DNA of 64,000 nucleotides, from NCBI RefSeq assembly GCF_031583145.1, contig NZ_CP134050.1, forward strand, positions 717,739 through 781,738. Direction: 5' to 3'. This stretch comes from Brevibacillus brevis. Its GTDB lineage: Bacteria > Bacillota > Bacilli > Brevibacillales > Brevibacillaceae. This document shows, one piece after another, positions 8,635-17,242 of this stretch (position 1 is the first letter of the stretch; every line of letters starts with the position of its first letter). Made by a program: the position numbers and the translations under genes. The notes below the pieces were generated by a model, which had not been told where the DNA came from, did not search any database, and saw only the letters and a program-made list of their open reading frames with translations.

Positions 8635-9384
8635 ATGGATAAAAGAATTTTGTGGATCAATCCGGTCACTACTGATTTGTTCGACACCATTTTCAAGAGC
8701 GAGTTTGACAGGATCAAGCAGGCGGGGACGATTGTGGATGTGGTTTCCTTGACCCTGGGGCCTGGACCGACTCATCTGGAGTACAACTGCTACGAAGTGA
8801 TGCTGATGCCCGAAATCCTCCGCGTGATTAAAAGAGCCGAAGAAGAAGGCTACGATGCGGCAATTATCGGCTGCTTCTATGATCCTGTCTTGAGGGCGGC
8901 TCGAGAGATTTCGAAAAAAATGGTCGTTACGGCTCCGGCTGAAGCCAGCTTGCATATTGCGTCGACATTGGGAGAGAGTATCTCGATCATTGTCGGGCGG
9001 CGCAAGTGGATACCCGAGATGAGAGAAAACGTCCATAAATATGGCTTTGCCGACAAATTGGCTTCTTTCAAGTCACTCGATATGGGCGTGCACGATTTTC
9101 AGAAAGATCATCAGGTGACCATGCAGCGAATGCGTGAGGCAGCGCGAGAGGCTGTCGAGAAGGATGGAGCCAATGTGCTTGTGCTGGGATGCACTATTGA
9201 ATTTGGCTTTTATCGGGAAATTCAGGAGGAGCTGGGTGTTCCGGTTATTGATGCAAGCCTTGCACCTTTTAAATACGCCGAATTTTTGATAGAGCTCAAC
9301 CAAAAATTCGGTTGGAGCCACAGCAAGCTGGATGGCTACCAATCGCCGCCTGATGAAGAAGTGGCCTGCTGGAAGCTGTTTTAA
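8635..9384 (+). CDS. Asp/Glu/hydantoin racemase family protein
   Basis: A 249-residue protein of the Asp/Glu/hydantoin racemase superfamily. Two catalytic cysteines are in place: Cys80 in IIGCFYDP and Cys186 in VLGCTIEFG. These deprotonate opposite faces of the substrate in this family. The sequence after Cys80 (FYDPVLRAAR) is closest in style to hydantoin racemases, which interconvert D- and L-5-substituted hydantoins. GAGGGGG stands before the ATG. It is the first gene of an apparent operon with an MFS transporter, HyuA/HyuB and a cupin. Its probable job is to supply the enantiomer used by the hydrolase. Allantoin or maleate-type racemase/isomerase activity is a less likely alternative. Confidence 0.82.
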   Translation: MDKRILWINPVTTDLFDTIFKSEFDRIKQAGTIVDVVSLTLGPGPTHLEYNCYEVMLMPEILRVIKRAEEEGYDAAIIGCFYDPVLRAAREISKKMVVTAPAEASLHIASTLGESISIIVGRRKWIPEMRENVHKYGFADKLASFKSLDMGVHDFQKDHQVTMQRMREAAREAVEKDGANVLVLGCTIEFGFYREIQEELGVPVIDASLAPFKYAEFLIELNQKFGWSHSKLDGYQSPPDEEVACWKLF

Positions 9385-9426
9385 AAAACGAGTTAGCGGC
9401 TGTGAGAAGAGATAAGGGGGGCCATT

Positions 9427-10767
9427 ATGAGAGCAGAAAGCGGAGTGGAGGTACTGCAAAAGCGATCAGTACCCGTTGGAGCGCTGTTTGAAAACATGCC
9501 GGTTACCAGTCAGCATTGGCAAGCGGGATTGGTGCTTTTTTTCTCCTTTGTGATTGAATCGTGGGAAATGATGATTGTCATTCTGGCAAGCGCTTCAATT
9601 GGCGGCGAGTTTCAACTGGACGGCACTCAAATCGGATCGCTCATCGGCTCCATTTATCTTGGGATGATCCCGGGATGCCTGCTATGGGGAAAGCTCGTTG
9701 ATAAAATCGGCCGCAAGCAATCAATGATTTTCAGTTTTGGGCTTTATGGAATCATTTCGCTTATTAGCGCATTCTCACTCACCTACGAAATGCTTTGGTG
9801 GACCCGCTTCTTGTCCGGTGTGGCGCTCTCTGGGGTTTTGGTGGCAACGTTCCCCTACTTCGAGGAGCTGCTCCCCATGAAGGTGCGTGGGAAGGCCGCG
9901 GTGTATCTGGCTTCTGGATGGCCTGTGGGCTATTTGCTTGCCATTGGCACGACCTACCTCTTTATGGAGCTTGGCTGGCGCTGGATTATTGGCGTCAGCT
10001 CGCTTACGGGTTTGTGGTTCCTGGCAATCGCGGCGTTTGTGCCTGAGTCGCCGTACTGGTTGGCCGGAAAAGGTCGCCATTCGGAGGCGAAGGAGGTTAT
10101 TGACAAACTTTCCAAAGGCACGATGCAAAGAGAGATTAACAGCGTCGAGCTTGCTGTGGAGAATGTGAAAACAGGTTCTTTCCTGGAGATTTTTAGAGGG
10201 CAATTCCGGCGTTCGACAATTTTGCAGCTCCTCATCAACTTTAGTTTTTCCTGGGGATATTGGGGACTGTCCTCCTGGATGCCGGCACTTTTGGCGAAAA
10301 AAGGATTGAGTGCGCCGGAAGGAATGGGCTTTATGGCAATATCTGCCCTCTTCATGTTTCCCGGTTACATGGTCTCCTCGTATTTGACGGGCAAATATGG
10401 ACGCAAAAAGGTAATGGCGCTGTTCGTCTTTTTTGCAGCGGTCAGCGGGTTTGGCTTTGCCAACGCAAATACCTTGCAGGAAATGTATATCTGGAATTTT
10501 GCCCTTTCGTTCTTCAGTTTGGGGGCGTGGGGAGTATGGGATACATGGATGGCTGAGCTGTATCCGACAGAGGTCCGCGGTGTCAGCTATTCTGTAGGGA
10601 TGACCGGCCAACGGGTAGCCAACGCGATTGCGCCAAGTGTAATCGGAGCTATGCTGGCGATCAACAGCAGCTTTTTGACTACGGTTTCCTTTATCTCCGC
10701 TTTTCTTGTCGTTACATTTGTGGCTTCGCTTTTCCTGAAGGAAACGGAAGGCGAGATTTTGCATTAA
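9427..10767 (+). CDS. MFS transporter, sugar/acid:H+ symporter type
   Basis: A 446-residue major facilitator with twelve predicted membrane segments. The loop 2-3 signature is GKLVDKIGRKQSM near residues 100-112, and the repeated version in the second half is LTGKYGRKKVM. The short motif PESPYWL after TM6 is typical of the sugar porter/SV2/aromatic acid transporter groups. It lies 42 bases after the racemase gene and 38 bases before hyuA, in one operon, so it is likely the uptake system for the ring compound that HyuAB opens. The exact substrate is unknown. Confidence 0.87.
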   Translation: MRAESGVEVLQKRSVPVGALFENMPVTSQHWQAGLVLFFSFVIESWEMMIVILASASIGGEFQLDGTQIGSLIGSIYLGMIPGCLLWGKLVDKIGRKQSMIFSFGLYGIISLISAFSLTYEMLWWTRFLSGVALSGVLVATFPYFEELLPMKVRGKAAVYLASGWPVGYLLAIGTTYLFMELGWRWIIGVSSLTGLWFLAIAAFVPESPYWLAGKGRHSEAKEVIDKLSKGTMQREINSVELAVENVKTGSFLEIFRGQFRRSTILQLLINFSFSWGYWGLSSWMPALLAKKGLSAPEGMGFMAISALFMFPGYMVSSYLTGKYGRKKVMALFVFFAAVSGFGFANANTLQEMYIWNFALSFFSLGAWGVWDTWMAELYPTEVRGVSYSVGMTGQRVANAIAPSVIGAMLAINSSFLTTVSFISAFLVVTFVASLFLKETEGEILH

Positions 10768-10805
10768 TGCTGTAACAGTCCATTACTCCTAGAAGGGTGG
10801 TTCCT

Positions 10806-12848
10806 ATGCGTGTAGCTACAGATATTGGAGGAACGTTTACTGACCTGGTGTACCTAGATGAGAACGGTAAAATCGGTACCGCTAAAAGCGATACAACACC
10901 GCCCCATTTTGAGCAAGGGGTTATCCAAGTGATTCAAAAGGCTGGGATTGATCCTTTGGAAATCGCGACTTTTATCCACGGAACGACGGTAATTATCAAC
11001 GCATTGACGGAGCGCAAGGGAGTAAAGACCGGGTTAATCACGACAAAAGGGTTCCGCGATGTGCTGGAAATCGCCCGAGGCAACCGTCCCGATTTGTTCA
11101 ATGTTCGCTATCAGAAGCCGACCCCGTTTGTCGCGCGCTTTCTGAGGAAGGAGGTCAGCGAGCGGATCAACTATAAGGGGGAAGTCATGACCGAATTGGC
11201 GGTGGAAGAGGTGAAGGCCACTGTCGAGCAACTGCGGGCGGAGGGAGTCGAGGCTATTGCGGTGTCATTTCTGCATGCCTACGCCAACCCCATTCATGAA
11301 AAGCTGGCGGTGGAAGCGATCAGGGAAATTTGGCCGGAGGTAGCAGTGACGGCTTCCCATGAGGTGACCAAGGAATGGCGCGAGTACGAGCGGACCAGTA
11401 CGGCAGTGCTGAACTCTTATGTCAAGCCGATTGCCAAGTCCTACATCGACAAATTGAGTAACCATCTTCACGACATCGGGCTTGATGGCAATAAATATAT
11501 CATGCAGTCCAACTCTGGCACGACTACTTTTGAGCAGTCAAAAGAAACGCCGATCAACATGGTCGAGTCGGGGCCAGTAGCCGGGATTTTTGGCTCAGCC
11601 ATCTTGGGGCAAATTCTTGGGGAAGAAAACATCATTGCTTTTGATATCGGAGGAACGACGGCCAAATGCTCCCTGATCGACAAGGGGGAAGTAAAGGTTA
11701 CGACGGAATACCGGATTGAGAAAGATGAACGAAATGCTGGATATCCGATTAAAGTACCCGTGGTCGACATCGTGGAGATCGGGAATGGCGGAGGTTCCAT
11801 TGCCTGGATCGACGGTGCCGGCTCATTAAAGGTGGGGCCACAGTCGGCCGGGGCGTTGCCAGGGCCGGTCGCCTATGGACGTGGCGGTGAAAGTCCGACT
11901 ACAACCGATGCCAATTTGGTTACAGGGCGGTTATCGCCTGCCAATTTTCAAAACGAGGTAAATATGGAAGCGGTCAAGCAAGCGATCCACGAAAAGATCG
12001 CAAAACACTTCGGCATCTCCGTGGAAGAGGCGGCGCTGGGAATTATCCGCATCGCCAACTCCAACATGCTGAATGCGTTGAAGCTCATTTCCATCCGCAA
12101 GGGTTACGACCCGCGAGAGTTTTCCCTGGTTGCATTCGGAGGGGGAGGACCGATGCATGCGCTGGCATTGGCCAAGGAATTGGGTGTGAAAAAAGTTATC
12201 ATCCCGATTGCGTCTTCGGTCTTCTCCGCATGGGGCATGCTGATGACTGACTTGCGACATGACTACATCCAGACTTATATTCGCCGAATGAACGGACTGA
12301 ATCAGGAAGAACTGAATCGTGAATGGAACCAACTGGAAAAAGAAGCGATTGACCAATACGAGCGCGAAGGAATTGCAGCGGATCAGGTACTGTTTGTACG
12401 ATATGCGGACATCCGTTACGTCGGACAGGAGCATGCTGTCAAGGTTCCCGTGCCAAATGGACTGATGGATGCAAAAGCGATTGAGGAAGTGATTGATCGT
12501 TTCCATGACCTGCACGAGCAGCATTACACGTTCAAACTAGAGCATGCACCGACGGAGATTGTAAACCTCCATCTAACGGCGTTCGGCACAGTGCAAAAAC
12601 CACGGATAGCCAGTCTGGGAAGACAAGGGGACAATAGCGAGGAAGCGCGCAAGGAAGTGCGTCCGGTTCTGTTCGAAGAGTATGGATGGATTGACACGAC
12701 AGTCTACGATCGCGAGCTACTGAATGCCGGAAGCGCGGTGAAGGGTCCGGCAATTGTCGAGGAAACCTCTTCTTCAACGGTCATTTATCCTGGACAGCAT
12801 CTCATTGTTGATGAATATGGCAATCTAATCATTACTACGGGGGTGTAG
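10806..12848 (+). CDS. hyuA: Hydantoinase A/oxoprolinase alpha-type subunit
   Basis: A 680-residue HyuA-family ATP-dependent hydrolase subunit. I prefer the ATG at 10806, five bases after AAGGGTGG, to the GTG at 10797 inside that site. The actin-fold phosphate motifs are clear: DIGGTFTD at the N-terminus and FDIGGTTAK near residues 278-286. The middle contains the usual FGGGGPMHA motif. HyuA and HyuB together hydrolyse hydantoins, N-methylhydantoin or 5-oxoproline with ATP. The next gene starts 5 bases after the stop, so the two subunits are made together. The nearby racemase favours a hydantoin-like substrate; 5-oxoproline remains possible. Confidence 0.9.
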   Translation: MRVATDIGGTFTDLVYLDENGKIGTAKSDTTPPHFEQGVIQVIQKAGIDPLEIATFIHGTTVIINALTERKGVKTGLITTKGFRDVLEIARGNRPDLFNVRYQKPTPFVARFLRKEVSERINYKGEVMTELAVEEVKATVEQLRAEGVEAIAVSFLHAYANPIHEKLAVEAIREIWPEVAVTASHEVTKEWREYERTSTAVLNSYVKPIAKSYIDKLSNHLHDIGLDGNKYIMQSNSGTTTFEQSKETPINMVESGPVAGIFGSAILGQILGEENIIAFDIGGTTAKCSLIDKGEVKVTTEYRIEKDERNAGYPIKVPVVDIVEIGNGGGSIAWIDGAGSLKVGPQSAGALPGPVAYGRGGESPTTTDANLVTGRLSPANFQNEVNMEAVKQAIHEKIAKHFGISVEEAALGIIRIANSNMLNALKLISIRKGYDPREFSLVAFGGGGPMHALALAKELGVKKVIIPIASSVFSAWGMLMTDLRHDYIQTYIRRMNGLNQEELNREWNQLEKEAIDQYEREGIAADQVLFVRYADIRYVGQEHAVKVPVPNGLMDAKAIEEVIDRFHDLHEQHYTFKLEHAPTEIVNLHLTAFGTVQKPRIASLGRQGDNSEEARKEVRPVLFEEYGWIDTTVYDRELLNAGSAVKGPAIVEETSSSTVIYPGQHLIVDEYGNLIITTGV

Positions 12849-12852
12849 TCAG

Positions 12853-14622
12853 ATGAGTGAGACAACGTTGAAACATGACCAGTTTACGCTTGAGATTGTG
12901 AAAGATTCCCTGATCGCCATTGGGGAAGAAATGTTTCATACATTGGCGCGCACGTCGATGAGTCCGATTATTTACGAGGTGCTCGACTTCGCCAGCGGCT
13001 TGACAGATGCAAAAGGTCAACTTCTGACTCAAGGCAACGGTGTAACCGGATTTATCGGGATGCTGACCTTTATGGTGAAGGAAACCTTGAAAAAGTTTTC
13101 CGCCAATGGGGAGCTAAAGCCGGGGGATATCATCATCATTAATGATCCTTACGGTGGAGGAGGTTCCCACTTGTCTGATGTAGGTCTTTTGCTGCCAATC
13201 TTTTACGAGGGCGAGCTGATTGCCTTCTCGGCCAATAAGGCCCACTGGACCGAAGTAGGCGGAAAAGACCCGGGTTCCTGGACGACCGACTCTACGGAGA
13301 TTTTCCAGGAAGGTTTGCAATTTCCTTGCGTCAAGCTATTTGAAGAAGGCAAGCTGAATCAGCCGTTGGTTGATATCATTGCAGCAAATGTCCGTTTCCC
13401 TGATCTCTCGCTTGGCGATATGTGGGCGCAGGTTGCAGCATTGCGAACAGGGGAGAAGCGCTTTCGCGAATTGTGCGATAAGCATGGAAAAGCGGTAGTG
13501 AAGGATGCCATTGACCATTTGTTAAGACATGGCGAACAGTTGGCAGTAAAGGAAATTGCCAAGCTGCCGAAGGGCACGTATGAAGCCATAGATTTTATTG
13601 ATGATGACGGAGTTGGAAACGGTCCATTCAAGGTACAGGTGAAGGTCACCATTACCGATGACGAGTTTATTTGTGATTTCCGCGGTAGTCATCCGCAGGT
13701 GTTGGGGCCAGTCAATTGCTCCTATACCGCCTTGGTTTCCGCCGTTCGCGTTATTTTCCTTGCGGTGACGAACCCGTGTCAGGATGTAAACGATGGCGTT
13801 TTCCGCCCGCTCCACATTCTTGTAGATGACCGCTCCATTTTCTCTGCGGAACGCCCGGCAGCCGTATCAACCTACTGGGAAACCATGATGTATGGAGCGG
13901 ATCTCGTCTGGAAGGCACTTGCACCGGTCGTTCCCCATCGGTTGAATGCGGGGCATCTGCTTTCGGTGTGCGGGGTGGTGCTATCCGGCATCCATCCGGA
14001 TACGCACGAACCGTTCCTTGTGGTTGAACCTTCAGTCGGAGGATGGGGGGCAGGAGACGGACTGGACGGGATGGCCGGACAGTTTTGCATCGGCGATGGG
14101 GAAACGTACAACGTGCCGGTCGAAGTAGCCGAGACACGTTATGGCATCATGGTCGAGGAGTACAGCCTGCGTACGGATGGTGCTGGTGCCGGTAAATATC
14201 GCGGCGGCTCAGGAGCTATCCGTTCGTACCGCGCGATGTCTGATGGTCAGACGATCACGGCAACCTTTGGCCGTCACAAATATTTGCCATGGGGCTTTAA
14301 CGGGGGGCATGACGGCTCCCGCAATGAATTTGAGATCGTCAAAGCAAATGGCGAAGTGGCTGGTCCATTTGGCAAATATGCACGCTTTCCGCTTAATAAA
14401 GGAGATGTCGTGCGCCTTGTTACCGCAACAGGTGGAGGATATGGCAATCCGCTGGAACGTCCGATAGAGAAGGTCGTCCTAGATGCCAAAAATGGCTATA
14501 TTTCCGTAGAACAAGCAAGAGACTTGTACGGAGTAGAGCTGGACAAGGCAACGTATCGTGTAGAAGGGGTGACACCACAGCGTCAGTCTTTTGAACAGGA
14601 GGAACAGCAATGCTCATTGTAA
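12853..14622 (+). CDS. hyuB: Hydantoinase B/oxoprolinase beta-type subunit
   Basis: A 589-residue HyuB-family protein. Recognisable blocks are ARTSMSPIIYEVLDFASGL near residues 34-52, NDPYGGGGSHLSDV near 97-110 and a glycine-rich C-terminal part (GGWGAGDGLDGMAGQ and TATGGGYGNPLERP). The latter blocks are family hallmarks. Length is normal. It forms the second subunit of the ATP-dependent amidohydrolase with HyuA. Its last codons overlap the start of the cupin gene, which suggests translational coupling. No truncation or frameshift is seen. Confidence 0.9.
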   Translation: MSETTLKHDQFTLEIVKDSLIAIGEEMFHTLARTSMSPIIYEVLDFASGLTDAKGQLLTQGNGVTGFIGMLTFMVKETLKKFSANGELKPGDIIIINDPYGGGGSHLSDVGLLLPIFYEGELIAFSANKAHWTEVGGKDPGSWTTDSTEIFQEGLQFPCVKLFEEGKLNQPLVDIIAANVRFPDLSLGDMWAQVAALRTGEKRFRELCDKHGKAVVKDAIDHLLRHGEQLAVKEIAKLPKGTYEAIDFIDDDGVGNGPFKVQVKVTITDDEFICDFRGSHPQVLGPVNCSYTALVSAVRVIFLAVTNPCQDVNDGVFRPLHILVDDRSIFSAERPAAVSTYWETMMYGADLVWKALAPVVPHRLNAGHLLSVCGVVLSGIHPDTHEPFLVVEPSVGGWGAGDGLDGMAGQFCIGDGETYNVPVEVAETRYGIMVEEYSLRTDGAGAGKYRGGSGAIRSYRAMSDGQTITATFGRHKYLPWGFNGGHDGSRNEFEIVKANGEVAGPFGKYARFPLNKGDVVRLVTATGGGYGNPLERPIEKVVLDAKNGYISVEQARDLYGVELDKATYRVEGVTPQRQSFEQEEQQCSL

Positions 14623-14945
14623 ATGCCAATGCGATTCAGCCGGAAGATCGTCCAGGTGTAACCCTGAAAACCTTGTTTACCGAAAACCAGGTAGAGAACG
14701 GAAAAGCTACTTTTGGTGTCGTCGTCGTTCCGCCTGGTGCGCGTATTCCTTTAAGCGGTTTGGGGAGTCATGAGCAGGACGAGTATTCAATCGTCGTAAA
14801 AGGAACGATTCTTGCCGGTACTAAAGAGCGAGAATATCGTATGTCAGCAAATGATGCGTCTCTTATTCCTGCTGGTGAGGCCCACTGGGCATACAACGAC
14901 GGGAGCGAAGAATGCGAAATCGTCTGGGTGCTTGTAAAGCGATAG
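14610..14945 (+). CDS. Small cupin-domain protein
   Basis: A 111-residue single cupin barrel. The first cupin motif is visible around GARIPLSGLGSHEQDEYSIVVKG (residues 49-71), with one His and acidic partners. The second is around PAGEAHWAYNDGSEECEIVWV (near 88-108), with its metal-binding His. AGGAGG precedes the ATG and sits inside the end of hyuB. Small cupins of this kind often act as isomerases or ligand-binding accessory proteins in catabolic clusters. Here it closes the hydantoinase-type operon and could act on the ring substrate or product. The reaction cannot be predicted. Confidence 0.8.
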   Translation: MLIVNANAIQPEDRPGVTLKTLFTENQVENGKATFGVVVVPPGARIPLSGLGSHEQDEYSIVVKGTILAGTKEREYRMSANDASLIPAGEAHWAYNDGSEECEIVWVLVKR

Positions 14946-15633
14946 GCGAAATAGCGGCATAAATACGGAGAGCACGAAAAAAGAACCTGCTAGAATTGGC
15001 GATCTCAATGTCACCGTGAATAGAGCATAGGCTCATATAGGCTCATGCGCTCGGATAGGGCAGAGCAACATACCTTGAATCTACGGACAGGCTGTCGACT
15101 TTCTCGACAGCCTGTCCGCTTGGTTTAGCGGTGTTTTTGCATGCGGATAATAGTTTTTGGATAAGTTGTTTCGTTTCTTTTTTACAATAACAAATTCGCG
15201 GAACATCCGTTGCACGAACTGTTTTCGGGCGATGTCAGCACAAATAAGACTACAGATAGAGTGGAGGGCCTCTTTACCGAGATTACATTGCTGCATAAAC
15301 ACATCGTCGATTCCGATCTTTGGGGCGATCTGTCATCCCTCGTGTGTCGATTTATCCAATTTCATTTTGCTAAAGTGCCATTTACATAAGTTAATTGGGG
15401 AGACGTGGGAGCTTCAGCTTTGTCGCAACAGCGCCGACCCAAGACAGGATTGAACCAAAAAACACCGCGCCATTCTCAGGAAGCTGCTTTTCTGCGCCGA
15501 GGTCGGTAGCGTGGTAGATTGAAAGGTGCAGGTGATAGGCCAATCAGCTACCGTTGGCCCATCACTACCTCAACCGACAAGCCATCAGCTTTTCAGCCGA
15601 GCAACCCCGCAACCCAACCTATCCCACCCGCCT
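14946..15633. other. Gene-poor stretch between the two catabolic regions
   Basis: About 690 bases without a convincing gene. A minus-strand frame at 15081-15302 (73 codons) has no good ribosome site and no recognised domain; it may be a decayed remnant. The only clear structure is the long perfect hairpin at 15084-15118. A short direct repeat, ATAGGCTCAT, occurs twice near 15027-15045. Confidence 0.5.
15084..15118. terminator. Long perfect hairpin, probable terminator or insertion remnant
   Basis: The arms CGGACAGGCTGTCGA and TCGACAGCCTGTCCG form a perfect 15-base stem with a 5-base loop. No strong T run follows on either strand, so a terminator role is plausible but not certain. It lies about 140 bases after the cupin gene. 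Confidence 0.5.
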
Positions 15634-16647
15634 TCAACGCACCAACTCCCTCGTCGACCTCCTGACAACCAGCTCCGGCCGAAGCTGGATTTTTTGTTTG
15701 TTGCGCTGCATCCCTTTGATTTCCTCCAGCAGCAGGTTAATAGAGAGACGCCCCATGTCTTGAATGGATTGCGCCATGGTCGTCAATGGCGGGTTGGACA
15801 TGGCGCTGAGCACAGTGTTGTCGAAGCCGATGACGGACAGGTCATCCGGAATAGACAGCCCCAGCTCCATAGCTGCGTGGATGACGCCGAGCGCCAGAAT
15901 GTCGTTTCCGGCGAAAATAGCAGTCGGGCGCTGGGGGGCGGAAAGAATCTCCAGCGAAATTTGCTTGCTCTCCTCGATTGTGGCATTCGGAGAGCTGAAA
16001 AAGGTCAAGGTTTTCTCGTATTTCACCTCAAATTCCTCGAGCGCGTGCTTGTAGCCGCGCAGCCGTTCTTTCCCCAGCAGCAGCTCCCCCAGTTGAATCG
16101 TACCGATCCGGCGGTGCCCAAGCTCCAGCAAATGCTTCGTGGCCTCGTAGCCGCCGATAAAATCGTCGACCGAGACGCTGTCGATCGGCAGCGGTGTCGT
16201 CAGTTCTTTGTTCACAATTACAGTAGGAATTTGCTTGTCGAGCAACTCTTTAATAAACGACTCGTCCTGCGAGCCGGAAATGATGATGATTCCATCGACC
16301 TTTTTGTCGATCAAAAAAGCGCTGTGCTTGAGTTCATTCGCTTTTTGGAAGTCCGTGCTGCAAATCAGGATGCTGTAGCCTAATTCGCGGCCACAGTCTT
16401 CGATGCTTCGGGCAAATTCAGCGAAGAACGGGTTCGCCAAGTCCGGAATCAACAAGCCGATCGAGTGGGAGAGCTTCCCGCGCGGCGCGGAAGCCACCGT
16501 CTTGGGCTGGTAGTTCAACTGCTCCATCACGCGCAGCACCTTTTCTTTGGTCTTGTCGCCAATTTTCCCGGTATTATTGATGACTTTCGATACGGTAGCA
16601 GTCGATACTCCCGCTTCTTTTGCCACATCGTATATCGTCGGTTTCAT
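15634..16647 (-). CDS. LacI-family transcriptional regulator 1
   Basis: A 337-residue LacI/GalR repressor on the minus strand. It starts [20 protein letters not shown], with GGGGG about 10 bases before the ATG; a longer in-frame start upstream has no site. The helix-turn-helix and hinge helix fill residues 1-60. The periplasmic-binding-like ligand domain follows ([37 protein letters not shown]). It is divergent from the Gfo/Idh/MocA gene, so it probably represses that operon and itself from the shared 595-base region. Its recognition helix is nearly the same as in the two LacI genes at 23446 and 24719, which suggests overlapping operators. The effector, perhaps a sugar or polyol derivative, is unknown. 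Confidence 0.9.
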   Translation of the reverse strand: MKPTIYDVAKEAGVSTATVSKVINNTGKIGDKTKEKVLRVMEQLNYQPKTVASAPRGKLSHSIGLLIPDLANPFFAEFARSIEDCGRELGYSILICSTDFQKANELKHSAFLIDKKVDGIIIISGSQDESFIKELLDKQIPTVIVNKELTTPLPIDSVSVDDFIGGYEATKHLLELGHRRIGTIQLGELLLGKERLRGYKHALEEFEVKYEKTLTFFSSPNATIEESKQISLEILSAPQRPTAIFAGNDILALGVIHAAMELGLSIPDDLSVIGFDNTVLSAMSNPPLTTMAQSIQDMGRLSINLLLEEIKGMQRNKQKIQLRPELVVRRSTRELVR

Positions 16648-16892
16648 GCATGTACCCCCAATTTTTAAGCAAATAAGCGGACAGATGATCCATCCCCAGC
16701 GGAAACGCCGTGTTTTGCGCTGGCGCAACACGTGTTTGCCGGATGGCTTCGGGTGTTTGCGGGCGAGCGGATTGTTTTTTCAGGTGATAAGCCCAGCCCA
16801 ACGCCGCCCCGCGAAAAACTGCGTGAGCCACAACCGCTCTATGTAAACTATACCATAGCGAAGAGGGAAACTTAAAGGTAAAACAGCGAAAT

Positions 16893-16924
16893 TTAAGGTA
16901 ACAAAATCAAGTTTGTTACCTTAA
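16893..16924. promoter_or_regulatory. Perfect 13-base inverted repeat in the divergent promoter region
   Basis: TTAAGGTAACAAA and its exact complement TTTGTTACCTTAA are separated by six bases. The site lies about 45 bases upstream of the -35 of the rightward promoter at 16970. TTTGTTACCTT recurs once more at 17111-17121, after the rightward promoter. The half-site GGTAACAAA does not look like the CGCTT core of the LacI-like operators, so it may bind another regulator. Confidence 0.75.
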
Positions 16925-16969
16925 CTAAACTCACGAAAAAATTATTCAGAAAATTAATTAACTTTCTTG

Positions 16970-16998
16970 TTGAATTGATAAAACAGAGGGTTTATACT
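16970..16998 (+). promoter_or_regulatory. Sigma-A-type promoter of the monooxygenase operon
   Basis: TTGAAT at 16970-16975 and TATACT at 16993-16998 are separated by 17 bases. Downstream at 17073-17086 lies AAAAGCGGTTAACT, a LacI-like operator candidate. The first gene starts at 17243, leaving a leader of about 240 bases. Confidence 0.65.
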
Positions 16999-17072
16999 GA
17001 GTTACAAATGGAACAGCCCACTTTTTACAGTGCGCTACCAAACAAAACGCGAGGAAACAAAAGGGGGTAACG

Positions 17073-17086
17073 AAAAGCGGTTAACT
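17073..17086. promoter_or_regulatory. LacI-like operator candidate 1
   Basis: AAAAGCGGTTAACT (complement AGTTAACCGCTTTT) shares the core TTAACCGCTT with the site at 21185. It resembles the site at 24633 as well. It lies downstream of the promoter at 16970, where a repressor would act as a roadblock. Confidence 0.55.
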
Positions 17087-17242
17087 AAATGAAGTGTTTT
17101 GTTTCTTTCGTTTGTTACCTTGCTGCTTTACCAGCGCACGCCGCGAAGCCATACCCGTACGCATCTGGGAAACTACGTGTTCAACTCGCGCATGTGCAAA
17201 AGCGGTGTTCAATTGCCATTTTAGGAAAGGGGTTCGAGTGTC

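Noticed and set aside
15081..15302. A 73-codon minus-strand gene
   Set aside because: There is no ribosome site and no family pattern, and it overlaps the long perfect hairpin.
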